Notes under the pieces: model-generated | What the model was told of the DNA's origin: nothing | Seen by the model: the letters and a program-made list of their open reading frames with translations, nothing else | Database searches by the model: none | Shown: positions 1 to 6,386 of the stretch, in pieces | Position numbering within the stretch: the first letter of the stretch is position 1 | Layout of the letters: each line of letters begins with the position of its first letter | Program-made: the position numbers and the translations under genes | Source: CAZHTS01 sp964535315 | GTDB taxonomy: Bacteria > Chloroflexota > Anaerolineae > Anaerolineales > Anaerolineaceae | Reading direction: 5' to 3' | Assembly: GCA_964535315.1 (NCBI GenBank) | Contig: CAZHTS010000090.1 | Span: forward strand, 1 to 18,309 | Length of the DNA: 18,309 nucleotides

Positions 1-79
1 GGGCGGCGGCGAGGGCTGCCGCTACGGAATATAGGGGCAGCCCCAGGCGCTAAAATCAAGTACCGTTAAGCTGGCGTGG
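1..79. other. Window edge, no gene seen
   Basis: This short stretch lies downstream of the DoxX-like gene, which is on the minus strand and ends at 80. I see no convincing open frame, promoter or terminator in it. It may belong to the 3' flank of a gene outside the window. Confidence 0.4.
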
Positions 80-637
80 TTACGCCGGAGGCAGGCTTGC
101 CGAACAGCCTGCCGGGTTGCCAGGGGGTGCCCAGCGATCCAGGCCCCACCAGCCGGCGACTTTCCAGCCCAGAATCAGCAGGATGGCGAGGACAAACAGC
201 ACCGGGTTGGTGCTGGCGGTGCCGGCCATCATAAAATTCCAGTTCATGAAACCGCCAAAGAAAGCGGCAATACCGGTGAAAAAGCCCAGGATCAAGGCGA
301 TGCCGATCAACAGTTCACCGGCAACGACCAGTTTTGCGAACCAGGTATAACCGCCGCTGTCGAGCAGCGACTGGAGGAAGGCCCGGTACCAATCGAAGGA
401 AATTGCCGGACGGGCAGGGGCGGCGGGGATAGCTACGGCGCGCTCCCAGAACCCTTTCAGCGCCTCTCCGGTCTGAACCCAGCCTGGCTGGCTGAGTTTA
501 CCCAGCCCCAAGCTCAACCAGGTATAGCCCAGATACAGCCGTACGATCAACCACAGCCAGCTCCAACGTGTCTTGGCAAACAGCGAGACGGCGATTGGAG
601 GGTCGGTAAACGTAGTTTGTGAGCGTGTCGCGTTCAT
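80..637 (-). CDS. DoxX-family integral membrane protein
   Basis: This 185-aa protein has several strongly hydrophobic helices. There is one at about residues 28-48 (tryptophan-rich, with an LYLGYTWLSLGLGKL core), a long double segment at about 100-141, and one at about 145-165. The ordering, with a helix ending in GKL near the N terminus and paired helices rich in Gly and Phe, fits the DoxX/DoxD-like superfamily. Members of that family are small four-helix membrane proteins linked to quinone-dependent oxidoreduction, but most are uncharacterised. The ATG at 637 is preceded by CTGGGAGAAATA, a good ribosome binding site. The gene stands alone: the tRNA-Gly and a hairpin lie upstream on the same strand, so it probably has its own promoter. 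Family assignment is fairly firm; a specific substrate or reaction cannot be read from the sequence. Confidence 0.8.
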   Translation of the reverse strand: MNATRSQTTFTDPPIAVSLFAKTRWSWLWLIVRLYLGYTWLSLGLGKLSQPGWVQTGEALKGFWERAVAIPAAPARPAISFDWYRAFLQSLLDSGGYTWFAKLVVAGELLIGIALILGFFTGIAAFFGGFMNWNFMMAGTASTNPVLFVLAILLILGWKVAGWWGLDRWAPPGNPAGCSASLPPA

Positions 638-719
638 TATTTCTCCCAGGAAATCTATTTTGCATCCTCAGCATAGCGCGCGAATACAAAAACCCTGAGA
701 GCGATTCTGCCTGTTTTGA

Positions 720-739
720 AATAGGCCATTTGGCCTATT
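720..739 (-). terminator. Hairpin downstream of tRNA-Gly, possible terminator
   Basis: An 8-bp perfect inverted repeat (AATAGGCC and GGCCTATT, loop ATTT) lies about 12 nt past the 3' end of the tRNA on the minus strand. It is followed by TCAAAAC rather than a run of T, so it is a weak intrinsic terminator or a processing hairpin. It separates the glycosyltransferase/tRNA unit from the DoxX gene. Confidence 0.45.
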
Positions 740-750
740 CGTTATCTAGA

Positions 751-821
751 GCGGGAGACGGGATTCGAACCCGCGAATGTCAGCTTGGAAGGCTGATGCC
801 TTACCACTTGGCGACTCCCGC
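751..821 (-). tRNA. tRNA-Gly (anticodon TCC)
   Basis: Read on the minus strand, the 71 nt fold as a complete cloverleaf. The acceptor stem is GCGGGAG paired with CTCCCGC. The D arm is GCC/GGC around AAGTGGTAA. The anticodon stem is TCAGC/GCTGA with loop CTTCCAA, which places TCC at the anticodon. The T arm is GCGGG/CCCGT with loop TTCGAAT. The 3' CCA is not encoded and would have to be added. The gene starts 12 nt after the stop of the glycosyltransferase on the same strand, so it may be transcribed from the same message and cut out. Confidence 0.96.
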
Positions 822-833
822 AACGACCTTATT

Positions 834-2003
834 TTACCGACACCCGGGCGGCAGGTCAAGGTCTGTGGGCAAACCAACCATGCCGGCCAGCAGGCGGGCG
901 GCGTGGCGCGAGGCCTCGGGGTGCGCCAGACGCAGGCAGGCATCGGCGGCGCGCTGGCGTTTTTCGGGATTTTGCAGCCAGTCGCGCAGGGCGGCGGTCA
1001 CACCGGCGGGCGATGGACGCCACAGGCCGGCGCCCTGTTTGACGACGTAGGTGACGTTGCCGTCTTCCTGCCCGGGCATTTTGCTATATAGAATGATGGG
1101 CAGGCCGGCGATGAACGCTTCGCTGATGGTGCCCGGGCCGGCTTTGGTGACCAGGATGTCGGCGGCGCGCATGAAGTCGGGCATTTCGTGCACAAAGCCG
1201 TAGATGGCGACGGGGATATGCCAGGTGCGTTTTTCCAAAGCGGCTTTCAGTTTGCGGTTGCGCCCGGTAACGATCACCAATGCGGTGGGCAGACGGGCGC
1301 TATCGATGGCGCGGGCGGTACGTTCTAACGGGCCCATGCCATCTCCGCCGCCTACCAACAGGGTGATGGGCAAATCCTGACGCCAGCCCAGCCGGGCGCG
1401 CAGTCCGGCGCGATTGCCGGGCGGCTGGCAGAAACGCTGCGCCACCGGCATGCCAACCACGTGCACCTGATCCGGCGAAAGACCCAGCTTGAGGGCGCGC
1501 TGGCAGGCGGCTTCGGTCGGCACCATGACCAGATTGGCGCGGCGATCGAACCAGAAGGCGTGGGTTGAAACCATATCCAGCACCACGGTGGCAAACGGCG
1601 TTTTACGCCGTTTCATGGCGTGCAGAACGGGGGCGTTGGTAAGCTGATGCATCGATACGATCAGGTCGCAGGGATGGTCGCTTAACAGCCGGCGCAGCGG
1701 GCGACGGATATAGGGCCAGATGGCCTGGTTGAACATGCTCGCCCGATAACGGCCATCGCTCATCTGGTAGCTCATACGCCACAGGTCGGGCATACGCGAG
1801 AGCGTGGAATAAATATCCGGCGCCTTGTTGAGCGGCGGCGGGCCGTATTGGCGAAAGATGTCGACCATTTCGCTCGTCACCTGTCCGGGATATTCGATTT
1901 GTAGGGCTTCGATGATTGCCTCGGCGCCGCTACGATGGCCGCCTCCGGTATCGGAGAACAGGAACACAATGTGAGGACGGTCACGTTTGGGAAGGGGGGG
2001 CAT
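834..2003 (-). CDS. MGDG-synthase-like glycosyltransferase (GT28 type)
   Basis: This 389-aa GT-B fold enzyme resembles monogalactosyldiacylglycerol synthase and processive diacylglycerol glucosyltransferase (UgtP). These proteins move a sugar from a nucleotide-sugar to diacylglycerol on the inner face of the membrane. The N-terminal domain begins HIVFLFSDTGGGHRSGAEAI (residues 11-30), the glycine-rich His-containing loop of that family. The C-terminal domain has LLVGGGDGMGPLE and the donor-binding run DILVTKAGPGTISEAFIAG followed by LPIIL, typical of the MurG/GT28 superfamily. The ATG at 2003 follows CGAGGAGAGA, a strong ribosome binding site. The start lies inside the end of the DUF951 gene (23-nt overlap), so the two are probably translationally coupled. 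Glycolipid synthesis is inferred from family; the exact sugar and acceptor are not visible. Confidence 0.87.
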   Translation of the reverse strand: MPPLPKRDRPHIVFLFSDTGGGHRSGAEAIIEALQIEYPGQVTSEMVDIFRQYGPPPLNKAPDIYSTLSRMPDLWRMSYQMSDGRYRASMFNQAIWPYIRRPLRRLLSDHPCDLIVSMHQLTNAPVLHAMKRRKTPFATVVLDMVSTHAFWFDRRANLVMVPTEAACQRALKLGLSPDQVHVVGMPVAQRFCQPPGNRAGLRARLGWRQDLPITLLVGGGDGMGPLERTARAIDSARLPTALVIVTGRNRKLKAALEKRTWHIPVAIYGFVHEMPDFMRAADILVTKAGPGTISEAFIAGLPIILYSKMPGQEDGNVTYVVKQGAGLWRPSPAGVTAALRDWLQNPEKRQRAADACLRLAHPEASRHAARLLAGMVGLPTDLDLPPGCR

Positions 2004-2193
2004 TCTCTCCTCGAGTCAATACAGTTTTTAACCGGCGCGCCAGCTCACGACGCGAGAGCATCACCCGCCGGCCACACTGGCAACATTCCAGGCCGATGTC
2101 GGCCCCCAGGCGGATGACCCGCCAGTGGAAGCTGCCGCAGGGGTGCGCCTTGCGCAATTGTACGGTGTCGTCAAGCTGCAAGTCCGGTAGCAC
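1981..2193 (-). CDS. DUF951 family small protein
   Basis: A 70-aa protein is read from GTG at 2193. It carries the DUF951 pattern: an N-terminal beta segment (LDDTVQLRKAHPCG, with H17, P18, C19, G20), then WRVIRLGADIGLECCQCGRRVML (a CxxC at C37/C40) and a basic tail. The family is widespread in Firmicutes and related bacteria, its function is unknown, and the Cys pattern suggests metal binding. Length matches the usual 60-70 aa. The start is chosen because a TGGTATAAT extended -10 sits 6 nt upstream of this GTG, which would make the mRNA leaderless; no upstream start in this frame has a ribosome binding site. The frame stays open upstream for a long way, but that part is antisense to the TyrA-like gene. 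The stop overlaps the glycosyltransferase by 23 nt. Confidence 0.85.
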   Translation of the reverse strand: MLPDLQLDDTVQLRKAHPCGSFHWRVIRLGADIGLECCQCGRRVMLSRRELARRLKTVLTRGENAPPSQT

Positions 2194-2199
2194 GTCCAG

Positions 2200-2208
2200 A
2201 TTATACCA
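2200..2208 (-). promoter_or_regulatory. Extended -10 promoter for DUF951/glycosyltransferase
   Basis: On the minus strand the sequence reads TGGTATAAT, a perfect -10 hexamer with the TGn extension. No good -35 is seen. The expected start, 6-7 nt on, coincides with the GTG codon at 2193. Confidence 0.6.
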
Positions 2209-2212
2209 CCCA

Positions 2213-2221
2213 TGATATAAT
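2213..2221 (+). promoter_or_regulatory. Extended -10 promoter for TyrA-like/GIY-YIG/galK operon
   Basis: TGATATAAT is a perfect -10 with TGn extension, about 58 nt upstream of the chosen start of the TyrA-like gene at 2279. It stands back to back with the minus-strand promoter at 2200-2208 (10 bp between the hexamers), so each would occupy the other's -35 region. Confidence 0.6.
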
Positions 2222-2278
2222 CCAATCTCAGCATTGTCCAGGCAAGCGCCGGGCAAAAAAAATCTCATGGAGGTTGCG

Positions 2279-3271
2279 ATGACCGTACAGATTACCATTC
2301 TTGGATTGGGCCAGATTGGCGCCTCGATTGGTCTGGCGCTTGCGGCGCAAAAAGGAAACATCCAGCGGGTGGGCAACGACCGCGAACCCCTGGTGGCGCG
2401 GCATGCCGAGAAACTCGGGGCGGTAGACCGGCTGGAGTACAATCTGCCGCGGGCGGTGAAGGACGCCGATGTGGTCATCCTGGCGTTGGCGATGGATGAG
2501 GTGCGTGAGACGTTGGAATTTATCGCTCCCGATCTCAAGCCCGGTGCGGTGGTGGTGGATACCTCGCCGGTCAAAGTGGCGGTGGAAGCCTGGGCGGCGC
2601 AGTATATCCCCGAGGATCGCCATTTTGTCAGCATGACGCCGACGTTGAACCCCAAATACCTGGAAGAAGCGGGCCACGGAGTAGAAGTGGCGCACGCCGA
2701 TTTGTTCAATGAGAGTGTGATGATCATTACCACGCCGCCCGGCGGGGATGCCGGCGCGTTCCAACTGGTGTCGGATCTGACGGCGCTGCTGGGCGCCCGC
2801 CCGTATTTCTGCGACGCGGCCGAGGCGGACGGGCTGCTGGCGAGCAGCCGGCTGCTGCCGCAGCTGATGTCGTTTGCCCTGCTGGATGCGATCACCGGCC
2901 AGCCGGGCTGGCAGGAGACGCGCAAGGTGGCCGGGCAGTCGTTTGCCGGGGCCACCCAGGCGGTTATGGACGTGGAGGGCCGCACCAATCTGGCCGAGCT
3001 GGCGCTGCTCAACGGTGAGAACGCCGTCCGTTTGTTGGGGGACATGATCGCCTCCTTGCAGACATTGCGCCAGCAAATTGCGGGGCGCGAAGGAGAGGCG
3101 CTGCACTCGCGTTTTCAGGATCTGCAAAACGAGCGCATTTTATGGCTGGATCGCCGCCAGAAGTGCGATTGGGAGACGTCTGCGCAGAGTGAGCCGCTGC
3201 CGACCGCCGGGGAGATCATGGGGCGGTTGATCGGGATGGGGCGCAGGCCGAAAAACAAAGACAACCACTGA
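2279..3271 (+). CDS. TyrA-like (prephenate dehydrogenase family) NAD(P)-dependent dehydrogenase
   Basis: This 330-aa protein begins with a Rossmann fold: ITILGLGQIGASIGLAL at residues 5-21 has the GxGxxG nucleotide-binding motif. DADVVILAL (62-70) and VVVDTSPVK (91-99) follow the TyrA pattern. The helical C-terminal half includes LAELALLNGENAVRLL. Canonical prephenate dehydrogenases follow the DxxSVK strand with HPMAG, which contributes to the prephenate site. Here the matching place reads HFVSMTPTLNPKY (115-127), so tyrosine synthesis is not assured and another 2-hydroxy or arogenate-like substrate is possible. The start ATG at 2279 has GGAGG five bases upstream; earlier TTG and ATG codons lack such a site. 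It heads a unit with the GIY-YIG gene (28-nt gap) and galactokinase. The family is solid, the reaction is not. Confidence 0.8.
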   Translation: MTVQITILGLGQIGASIGLALAAQKGNIQRVGNDREPLVARHAEKLGAVDRLEYNLPRAVKDADVVILALAMDEVRETLEFIAPDLKPGAVVVDTSPVKVAVEAWAAQYIPEDRHFVSMTPTLNPKYLEEAGHGVEVAHADLFNESVMIITTPPGGDAGAFQLVSDLTALLGARPYFCDAAEADGLLASSRLLPQLMSFALLDAITGQPGWQETRKVAGQSFAGATQAVMDVEGRTNLAELALLNGENAVRLLGDMIASLQTLRQQIAGREGEALHSRFQDLQNERILWLDRRQKCDWETSAQSEPLPTAGEIMGRLIGMGRRPKNKDNH

Positions 3272-3299
3272 CGCCCGAACACCGGCCGGGGAGCCCGTT

Positions 3300-3566
3300 A
3301 TGGCGTGTTATTGTTATATCCTGGAGTGTGCCGATGGCAGCTATTATACCGGGTGGACGACCGACCCGGAACGGCGCGCTCGCCAGCACAACCTGGGGCG
3401 GGGGGCGCGTTATACCCGGATGCACCGCCCGGTGCGGCTGGTGTATGTAGAGCCGCAGCCGGACCGCCCGGCGGCCATGCGCCGCGAACGGGCGCTGAAG
3501 AACCTCAGCCACGCGCAAAAAAAGGCGTTAGTCGAACAATTTCCAGTGAGGGAAAGCCATGTTTGA
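3300..3566 (+). CDS. GIY-YIG domain protein, UPF0213 (YhbQ-like)
   Basis: An 88-aa protein made of a single GIY-YIG nuclease domain. The core YILECADGSYYTGWTTDPERR (residues 6-26) matches the family pattern YILRCADGSLYTGxTTDxxRR, followed by RQHNLGRGARYTR (28-40) and the AAMRRERALKNLS helix containing the usual late glutamate. Stand-alone proteins of this size are common in bacteria. They are thought to be small structure-specific nucleases, but few have been tested. The ATG at 3300 is preceded by GGGGAG about 8 nt away. It ends in an 8-nt overlap with the galactokinase start, so the two are translated together. No functional link to galactose use is evident. Confidence 0.88.
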   Translation: MACYCYILECADGSYYTGWTTDPERRARQHNLGRGARYTRMHRPVRLVYVEPQPDRPAAMRRERALKNLSHAQKKALVEQFPVRESHV

Positions 3567-4707
3567 TACCGTTTTACCGCAGGCCAGCGTTTTCGCCATT
3601 GCGCCGGGCCGTGTGAACTTATTGGGCGAGCATGTGGATTACAACGATGGGCTGGTGCTGCCGGCCGCCATCGACCGGGCGGTGCGCCTGGCGGCGGCGC
3701 CGCGCTCCGACCGGCTGGTACAGCTTCAGGCGATGGATCTGGGACAGTCGGTGACCTTTGACCTGGATCGGTTAGAGCAGAAGGTGGACGCAGACGGCCA
3801 ACCGCTGCCCGGCTGGGCGCTCTATCCGGCCGGAGTGGCGTGGGTCTTGCAGCAGCACGGTTACGCCGTGAGCGGCATGCGGGCGGCGTTTACCTCGGAT
3901 GTGCCGATGGGCGCCGGGTTGAGTTCTTCGGCGGCGGTCGAGGTGGGTTTCGCCGTCTTGTGGCGGGCGCTGGGCGGCTGGCAGGCCGACGCCATGACGC
4001 TGGCGCGCCTGTGCCAGCAGGCCGAAAACCGTTACGTGGGTGTCAACTGCGGACTGATGGATCAATTTGCCAGCGCGCACGGTGTGGAAGGTCATGCGGT
4101 CTACTTTGATACGCGCAGCCTGGATTGGAAGCCGGTGCCGCTGCCGCCGGGTAGTGTGATCGTCATTGCTAATTCCGGGGTGCGACGCAGCCTGGCCGGT
4201 TCGGCCTACAATGACCGGCGGGCGGCGTGTGAAGAAGCGGTGCGCGGCTTGCAGGCGCACCTGCCGGAGATTCGCGCCTTGCGCGATGTCAGCCCGGCGG
4301 ATTTTGAGCGCTACGCGCCCACGCTGCGTGCGACGGCGGCGCAGCGTGCCCGTCACGTGGTGTACGAATGCGACCGGGTCAACCGGGCGATGGAACTCCT
4401 GTCCGCCGGCGATGCGGCGGCGTTTGGCCAGTTGATGTACGCCACCCACGCCTCGTTGCGCGATCTGTATGAGGTCAGCTGCCCCGAGCTGGATGTGCTG
4501 GTGGAAACGGCCAGCCGCCTGCCCGGCTGTTGGGGGGCGCGCCTGACCGGCGCCGGTTTTGGCGGTTGCACGGTTAACCTGGTGGCCGAGGAGCAGGCCC
4601 AGGCTTTTATCGAGGGTTTGAAGGCCGGTTACGTGCAGGCTGCGGGGCGGGAGGCGGAAGTTTACCTGTGCCGGGCCAGCCAGGGCGCGCATATTACCAC
4701 CGGATAG
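3559..4707 (+). CDS. galK: Galactokinase
   Basis: This 382-aa GHMP kinase phosphorylates galactose to galactose-1-phosphate in the Leloir pathway, in the cytoplasm. All signatures are present: the galactokinase motif PGRVNLLGEHVDYNDG (16-31) with the catalytic-site arginine R18, the GHMP ATP-binding loop PMGAGLSSSAA (116-126), the CGLMDQFAS segment with the expected catalytic base D168, and the C-terminal GARLTGAGFGGCTVNLV. Length is normal for the family. The ATG at 3559 follows GAGGGAAAGCC and overlaps the GIY-YIG gene by 8 nt. The TAG stop is formed by the first three bases of the repeat array at 4705, so the repeat has inserted at, or evolved right up to, the stop codon. No galT or galE is seen in this window. 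Confidence 0.96.
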   Translation: MFDTVLPQASVFAIAPGRVNLLGEHVDYNDGLVLPAAIDRAVRLAAAPRSDRLVQLQAMDLGQSVTFDLDRLEQKVDADGQPLPGWALYPAGVAWVLQQHGYAVSGMRAAFTSDVPMGAGLSSSAAVEVGFAVLWRALGGWQADAMTLARLCQQAENRYVGVNCGLMDQFASAHGVEGHAVYFDTRSLDWKPVPLPPGSVIVIANSGVRRSLAGSAYNDRRAACEEAVRGLQAHLPEIRALRDVSPADFERYAPTLRATAAQRARHVVYECDRVNRAMELLSAGDAAAFGQLMYATHASLRDLYEVSCPELDVLVETASRLPGCWGARLTGAGFGGCTVNLVAEEQAQAFIEGLKAGYVQAAGREAEVYLCRASQGAHITTG

Positions 4708-4864
4708 CCCGGCCGGCTTTACGCCGGCGAGAAGAGCAAACCCCCTCGCCCTCGAGGGCGAGGGCCGGGGTGAGGGTGAAAGCACCGTTTTAGCTGCGTG
4801 CCGGTCGTGCGGACGGATTCCCCCCTCACCCAACCTCTCCCCGCCGGGGCGAGGAGTAAACTCC
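4705..4864. repeat. 160-bp palindromic repeat, unit 1
   Basis: First complete unit of a tandem array. Inside it are a 22-nt perfect palindrome at 4743-4764 (CCCTCGCCCTC arm), a GCCGGC pair around TTTAC, and GGGTGAGGG (about 4769-4777), which can pair with CCCTCACCC about 50 nt further on. A hairpin related to CCTCGCCCC-GCC-GGGGCGAGG, with one arm mismatch here, lies near the end. This looks like a REP-type intergenic element and could also stop transcription from both convergent neighbours (galK and the phosphoribosyltransferase). Confidence 0.85.
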
Positions 4865-4919
4865 TAGCCCGGCCGGCTTTACGCCGGCGAGAAGAGCAAA
4901 CCCCCTCGCCCTCGAGGGC
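4865..4919. repeat. 160-bp repeat, unit 2, cut off by the N run
   Basis: The first 55 nt of another unit, identical to the start of units 1 and 3, are seen before the N run. Because the same 55 nt also begin right after the N run, this may be a contig-overlap duplicate rather than an extra copy. Confidence 0.7.
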
Positions 4920-5019
4920 NNNNNNNNNNNNNNNNNNNNNNNNNNNNNNNNNNNNNNNNNNNNNNNNNNNNNNNNNNNNNNNNNNNNNNNNNNNNNNNNN
5001 NNNNNNNNNNNNNNNNNNN
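4920..5019. other. Assembly gap (100 N)
   Basis: Exactly 100 N, the customary placeholder for a gap of unknown length. The 55 nt before it (4865-4919) are identical to the 55 nt after it (5020-5074). The real array may hold fewer or more units than shown. Confidence 0.95.
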
Positions 5020-5179
5020 TAGCCCGGCCGGCTTTACGCCGGCGAGAAGAGCAAACCCCCTCGCCCTCGAGGGCGAGGGCCGGGGTGAGGGTGAAAGCAC
5101 CGTTTTAGCTGCGTGCCGGTCGTGCGGACGGATTCCCCCCTCACCCAACCTCGCCCCGCCGGGGCGAGGAGCAAACTCC
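5020..5179. repeat. 160-bp palindromic repeat, unit 3
   Basis: A complete unit that differs from unit 1 at only two positions by my reading: T to G in CCTCTCCCC, which makes the last hairpin a perfect 9-bp stem, and T to C in the GAGTAAAC stretch near the end. Such near identity means recent copying or active homogenisation. Confidence 0.85.
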
Positions 5180-5213
5180 CCCCCGGCCGGCTTTACGTCG
5201 GTGAGAAGAGCTA
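5180..5213. repeat. Degenerate partial fourth repeat unit
   Basis: The first 34 or so nt of a unit follow unit 3 with changes at the first three bases and within the GCCGGC hairpin (ACGTCGGTGA instead of ACGCCGGCGA). The copy then stops just before the end of the phosphoribosyltransferase gene. Confidence 0.7.
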
Positions 5214-5224
5214 CAAACGCTCGC

Positions 5225-5779
5225 TCAGTCGCTGAAGACGGGCAGGTGACCGAGCGAAACGATCTCGGCCCACTTGGCGCGCTCGCCCTCGGTGAGGATG
5301 GCGGCCTCGGCCACGACCTGGGCGCCGGCCTTTTGCATCAACAGGCGGATGCCCTGCAACGTCGACCCGGTGCTGATCACGTCGTCAACGATCACAACCT
5401 TCTTGCCGGCAATGACCTGGCGGTCTTTGGCGTCCAGGTAGAGCGTTTGCGGGTGACCGGTGGTGATGGAGAGCGTTTCGGCTTGTAATGCATCGCCCAT
5501 GTAGGGTTTGTAGCTCTTGCGCAGTACGGCGTAGGGCTTTTGTGTTTCGACGGCAAGGGCGTGGGCCAGCGGGATGCTCTTGGTCTCGGCGGTGACCAGA
5601 AAATCGTAGTCGTAGCCGGCCAGTTTGTCCTTGAGCGCTTTGGCGCAGGCCTGCACCAGTTCGTTGTCGCCCAGGATGTTGAGGATGGCAATGCGCAGGC
5701 CGGGCTTGATCTCGAACAGACGTAACTCGCGATGGACGCCGGCAATGTCAATGGGATAAAAGGTCGGTTGAGTGGTCAT
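5225..5779 (-). CDS. Type I phosphoribosyltransferase (purine PRTase-like)
   Basis: A 184-aa soluble enzyme of the PRTase type I fold. The PRPP-binding loop VVIVDDVISTGST (residues 128-140) is perfect. Upstream, FLVTAETKSIPLAHALA (60-76) matches the region that binds the pyrophosphate side in adenine and xanthine phosphoribosyltransferases, and VLRKSYKPY (85-93) matches their flexible-loop region. The likely role is salvage of a purine base using PRPP. The specific base cannot be decided, since the adenine-type ARGF segment is absent and replaced by AETKSI. The ATG at 5779 has a strong GGAGG site 7 nt upstream. It faces away from the nucleotidyltransferase gene and converges on galK, with the repeat array between. 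Calling it apt would be plausible but is not proven. Confidence 0.82.
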   Translation of the reverse strand: MTTQPTFYPIDIAGVHRELRLFEIKPGLRIAILNILGDNELVQACAKALKDKLAGYDYDFLVTAETKSIPLAHALAVETQKPYAVLRKSYKPYMGDALQAETLSITTGHPQTLYLDAKDRQVIAGKKVVIVDDVISTGSTLQGIRLLMQKAGAQVVAEAAILTEGERAKWAEIVSLGHLPVFSD

Positions 5780-5817
5780 GGGGTTTCCTCCGGAAGAAGT
5801 TCAATAACGCGTGTGCA

Positions 5818-5826
5818 AGTGTATCA
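5818..5826 (-). promoter_or_regulatory. Possible extended -10 for the phosphoribosyltransferase
   Basis: The minus strand reads TGATACACT here, a -10-like hexamer with the TGn extension, about 40 nt upstream of the start codon. No clear -35 is visible. Confidence 0.4.
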
Positions 5827-5838
5827 CAAATGGCGGCG

Positions 5839-5847
5839 TGCTATAAT
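5839..5847 (+). promoter_or_regulatory. Extended -10 promoter for the nucleotidyltransferase gene
   Basis: TGCTATAAT is a perfect -10 with the TGn extension, 44 nt before the ATG at 5892. It is divergent from the candidate minus-strand promoter at 5818-5826. Confidence 0.6.
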
Positions 5848-5891
5848 CTTTTTGCCGTCGTAACCGCGGCCATTTTTACAGCGAGGTGGTC

Positions 5892-6374
5892 ATGATTACA
5901 CAACTGCCGCCGGAGTACGGAAAGGCCTTGCGGGTGCTGCATGCTCGCTTGAGCGGGTTGGATTGGGTCATTACCGGAAGCGTGGGGATGGCGCTGCAGG
6001 GCGTGCCGCTGGAAGTGCACGATATCGATCTCCAGGCGGACGAAGCGACCGTCTATCGTATAGAACAGTCGCTGGCAGAATACGTCGTTCAACCGCTGGC
6101 GTACCGGCCTTCGGCGCGCATCCGTTCGCATTTCGGCTGCCTGCGCGTGGCGGGCGTCCCGGTGGAGTTGATGGGGGCGTTGCAGAAGCTGCTGCCGGAC
6201 GGGCGTTGGGAAGAGCCGGTGGACGTGTGCCGGTATCGCCAGTTTGTAGTCTGGGAAGAACTGCGTCTGCCGGTGCTTTCCTTGCAGTATGAGGCCCGGG
6301 CGTATCGCCTCCTGGGCCGTAACGAAAAAGCCGACCTGCTGGAACGTTTCCTGGCAGGCCGGGGAGAGAACTGA
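5892..6374 (+). CDS. Nucleotidyltransferase-fold small protein
   Basis: A 160-aa protein whose first third matches the Pol-beta-like nucleotidyltransferase superfamily: WVITGSVGMALQGVPLEVHDIDL (residues 25-47) gives the GS motif followed by the metal-binding D44-x-D46. Proteins with this arrangement include minimal nucleotidyltransferases, LinA-type antibiotic nucleotidyltransferases and AbiEii-like toxins. The rest (LRVAGVPVELMGALQKLL, then an Arg/Glu-rich C terminus) could hold the third acidic residue, but I cannot assign it with confidence. The start is ATG 5892 with GAGG five bases upstream; a GTG two codons earlier lies within that site. There is no partner antitoxin next to it, and it ends in a strong terminator. 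Specific substrate unknown. Confidence 0.65.
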   Translation: MITQLPPEYGKALRVLHARLSGLDWVITGSVGMALQGVPLEVHDIDLQADEATVYRIEQSLAEYVVQPLAYRPSARIRSHFGCLRVAGVPVELMGALQKLLPDGRWEEPVDVCRYRQFVVWEELRLPVLSLQYEARAYRLLGRNEKADLLERFLAGRGEN

Positions 6375-6386
6375 GCTTAAATTATC

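Noticed and set aside
3772..4833. Long open frame on the minus strand opposite galactokinase
   Set aside because: It is Arg/His/Gln-rich and antisense to a gene with every galactokinase motif; GC-rich third positions keep such shadow frames open.
4798..5148. Small open frames across the repeats and the first N run
   Set aside because: They depend on N codons and on repeat DNA; both strands give similar meaningless frames.
4705..5213. CRISPR array
   Set aside because: The units are 160 bp and nearly identical throughout; there are no short repeats separated by unique spacers and no cas genes.
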